Source: Halorientalis sp. (lineage in GTDB: Archaea > Halobacteriota > Halobacteria > Halobacteriales > Haloarculaceae). From it: DNA of 53,080 bases. The DNA is taken from NCBI RefSeq assembly GCF_028275115.1, contig NZ_JAQCNH010000017.1:1-53080 (forward strand). The letters run 5' to 3'. Of this stretch, positions 53,032 to 53,080 are shown piece by piece; positions within the stretch are counted from its first letter, which is position 1, and each line of letters opens with the position of its first letter. The notes beneath the pieces were generated by a model. The model was given only the letters and a program-made list of their open reading frames with translations. It made no database searches and was not told the origin of the DNA. Position numbers and translations under genes: made by a program.

Positions 53032-53080
53032 GGGATCTCCCCATCGAGAGTACGATAGCCTGGTAAAACTGTCTGTCGCC

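Overview
The window reads as chromosomal DNA of a haloarchaeon (class Halobacteria). Evidence: high G+C, strongly acidic predicted proteins, archaeal information-processing genes (Orc1/Cdc6, PCNA, PriL, RfcC, Hjc, TBP, aIF1A, Rio1, thermosome), the two-component TatCo/TatCt pair typical of haloarchaea, and many start codons lying 24-32 bp downstream of a TATA-like box, which suggests leaderless transcripts. The genus cannot be named from the sequence alone. No rRNA, tRNA, CRISPR array or intact transposase gene was found.

Layout. 1-7.5 kb: a decayed HMG-CoA-reductase-like gene running off the left edge, an Orc1/Cdc6 gene behind a PAS histidine kinase, a MutS-family ATPase with an N-terminal HhH, and a MinD-like ATPase. 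7.5-13 kb: LarE sulfur transferase, a histidine phosphatase, then divergent tatCo and tatCt. 13.4-20 kb: a small RHH regulator overlapping a YhhQ-type transporter gene, RlmE, PCNA, an FNT channel fused to two Usp domains, a membrane protein, PriL. 20-25 kb: SWIM zinc-finger protein, Hjc, EamA transporter, a broken HTH regulator, small zinc and membrane proteins, a SAM methyltransferase. 25-31 kb: AhcY, a pilin-like surface protein, a secreted Pro/Gly-rich protein, an IS200/IS605-like remnant, DadD-type deaminase, HisG. 31-38 kb: TBP, tRNA G10 methyltransferase, a 46-aa zinc protein, RfcC, RNase Z, a solo IS-end motif, a DUF460 protein. 38-45 kb: a secreted multi-domain protein with a Phe/Gly-rich tail, Zn-ADH, aIF1A, Rio1, a KH ribosome-assembly protein, an RHH/coiled-coil protein and the thermosome. 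45-53 kb: lipoprotein, a broken secreted-protein gene, an alanine dehydrogenase/ornithine cyclodeaminase family enzyme, a 55-aa protein, LeuRS, peroxiredoxin and Hsp20.

How the genes fit together. Replication and repair functions (Orc, MutS-like, PCNA, PriL, Hjc, RfcC) and expression or ribosome-assembly functions (TBP, aIF1A, Rio1, KH protein, RlmE, Trm-G10, RNase Z, LeuRS) are interspersed as short transcription units. A methyltransferase, AhcY and a DadD-like deaminase lie within 6 kb and could handle SAM by-products. The window is mostly core genome. The unusual material is three multiply broken genes, relics that look like IS200/IS605 ends, the FNT-Usp-Usp fusion, the FG-rich exported protein and several uncharacterised micro-proteins. 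I did not find a complete, clearly new multi-gene system.
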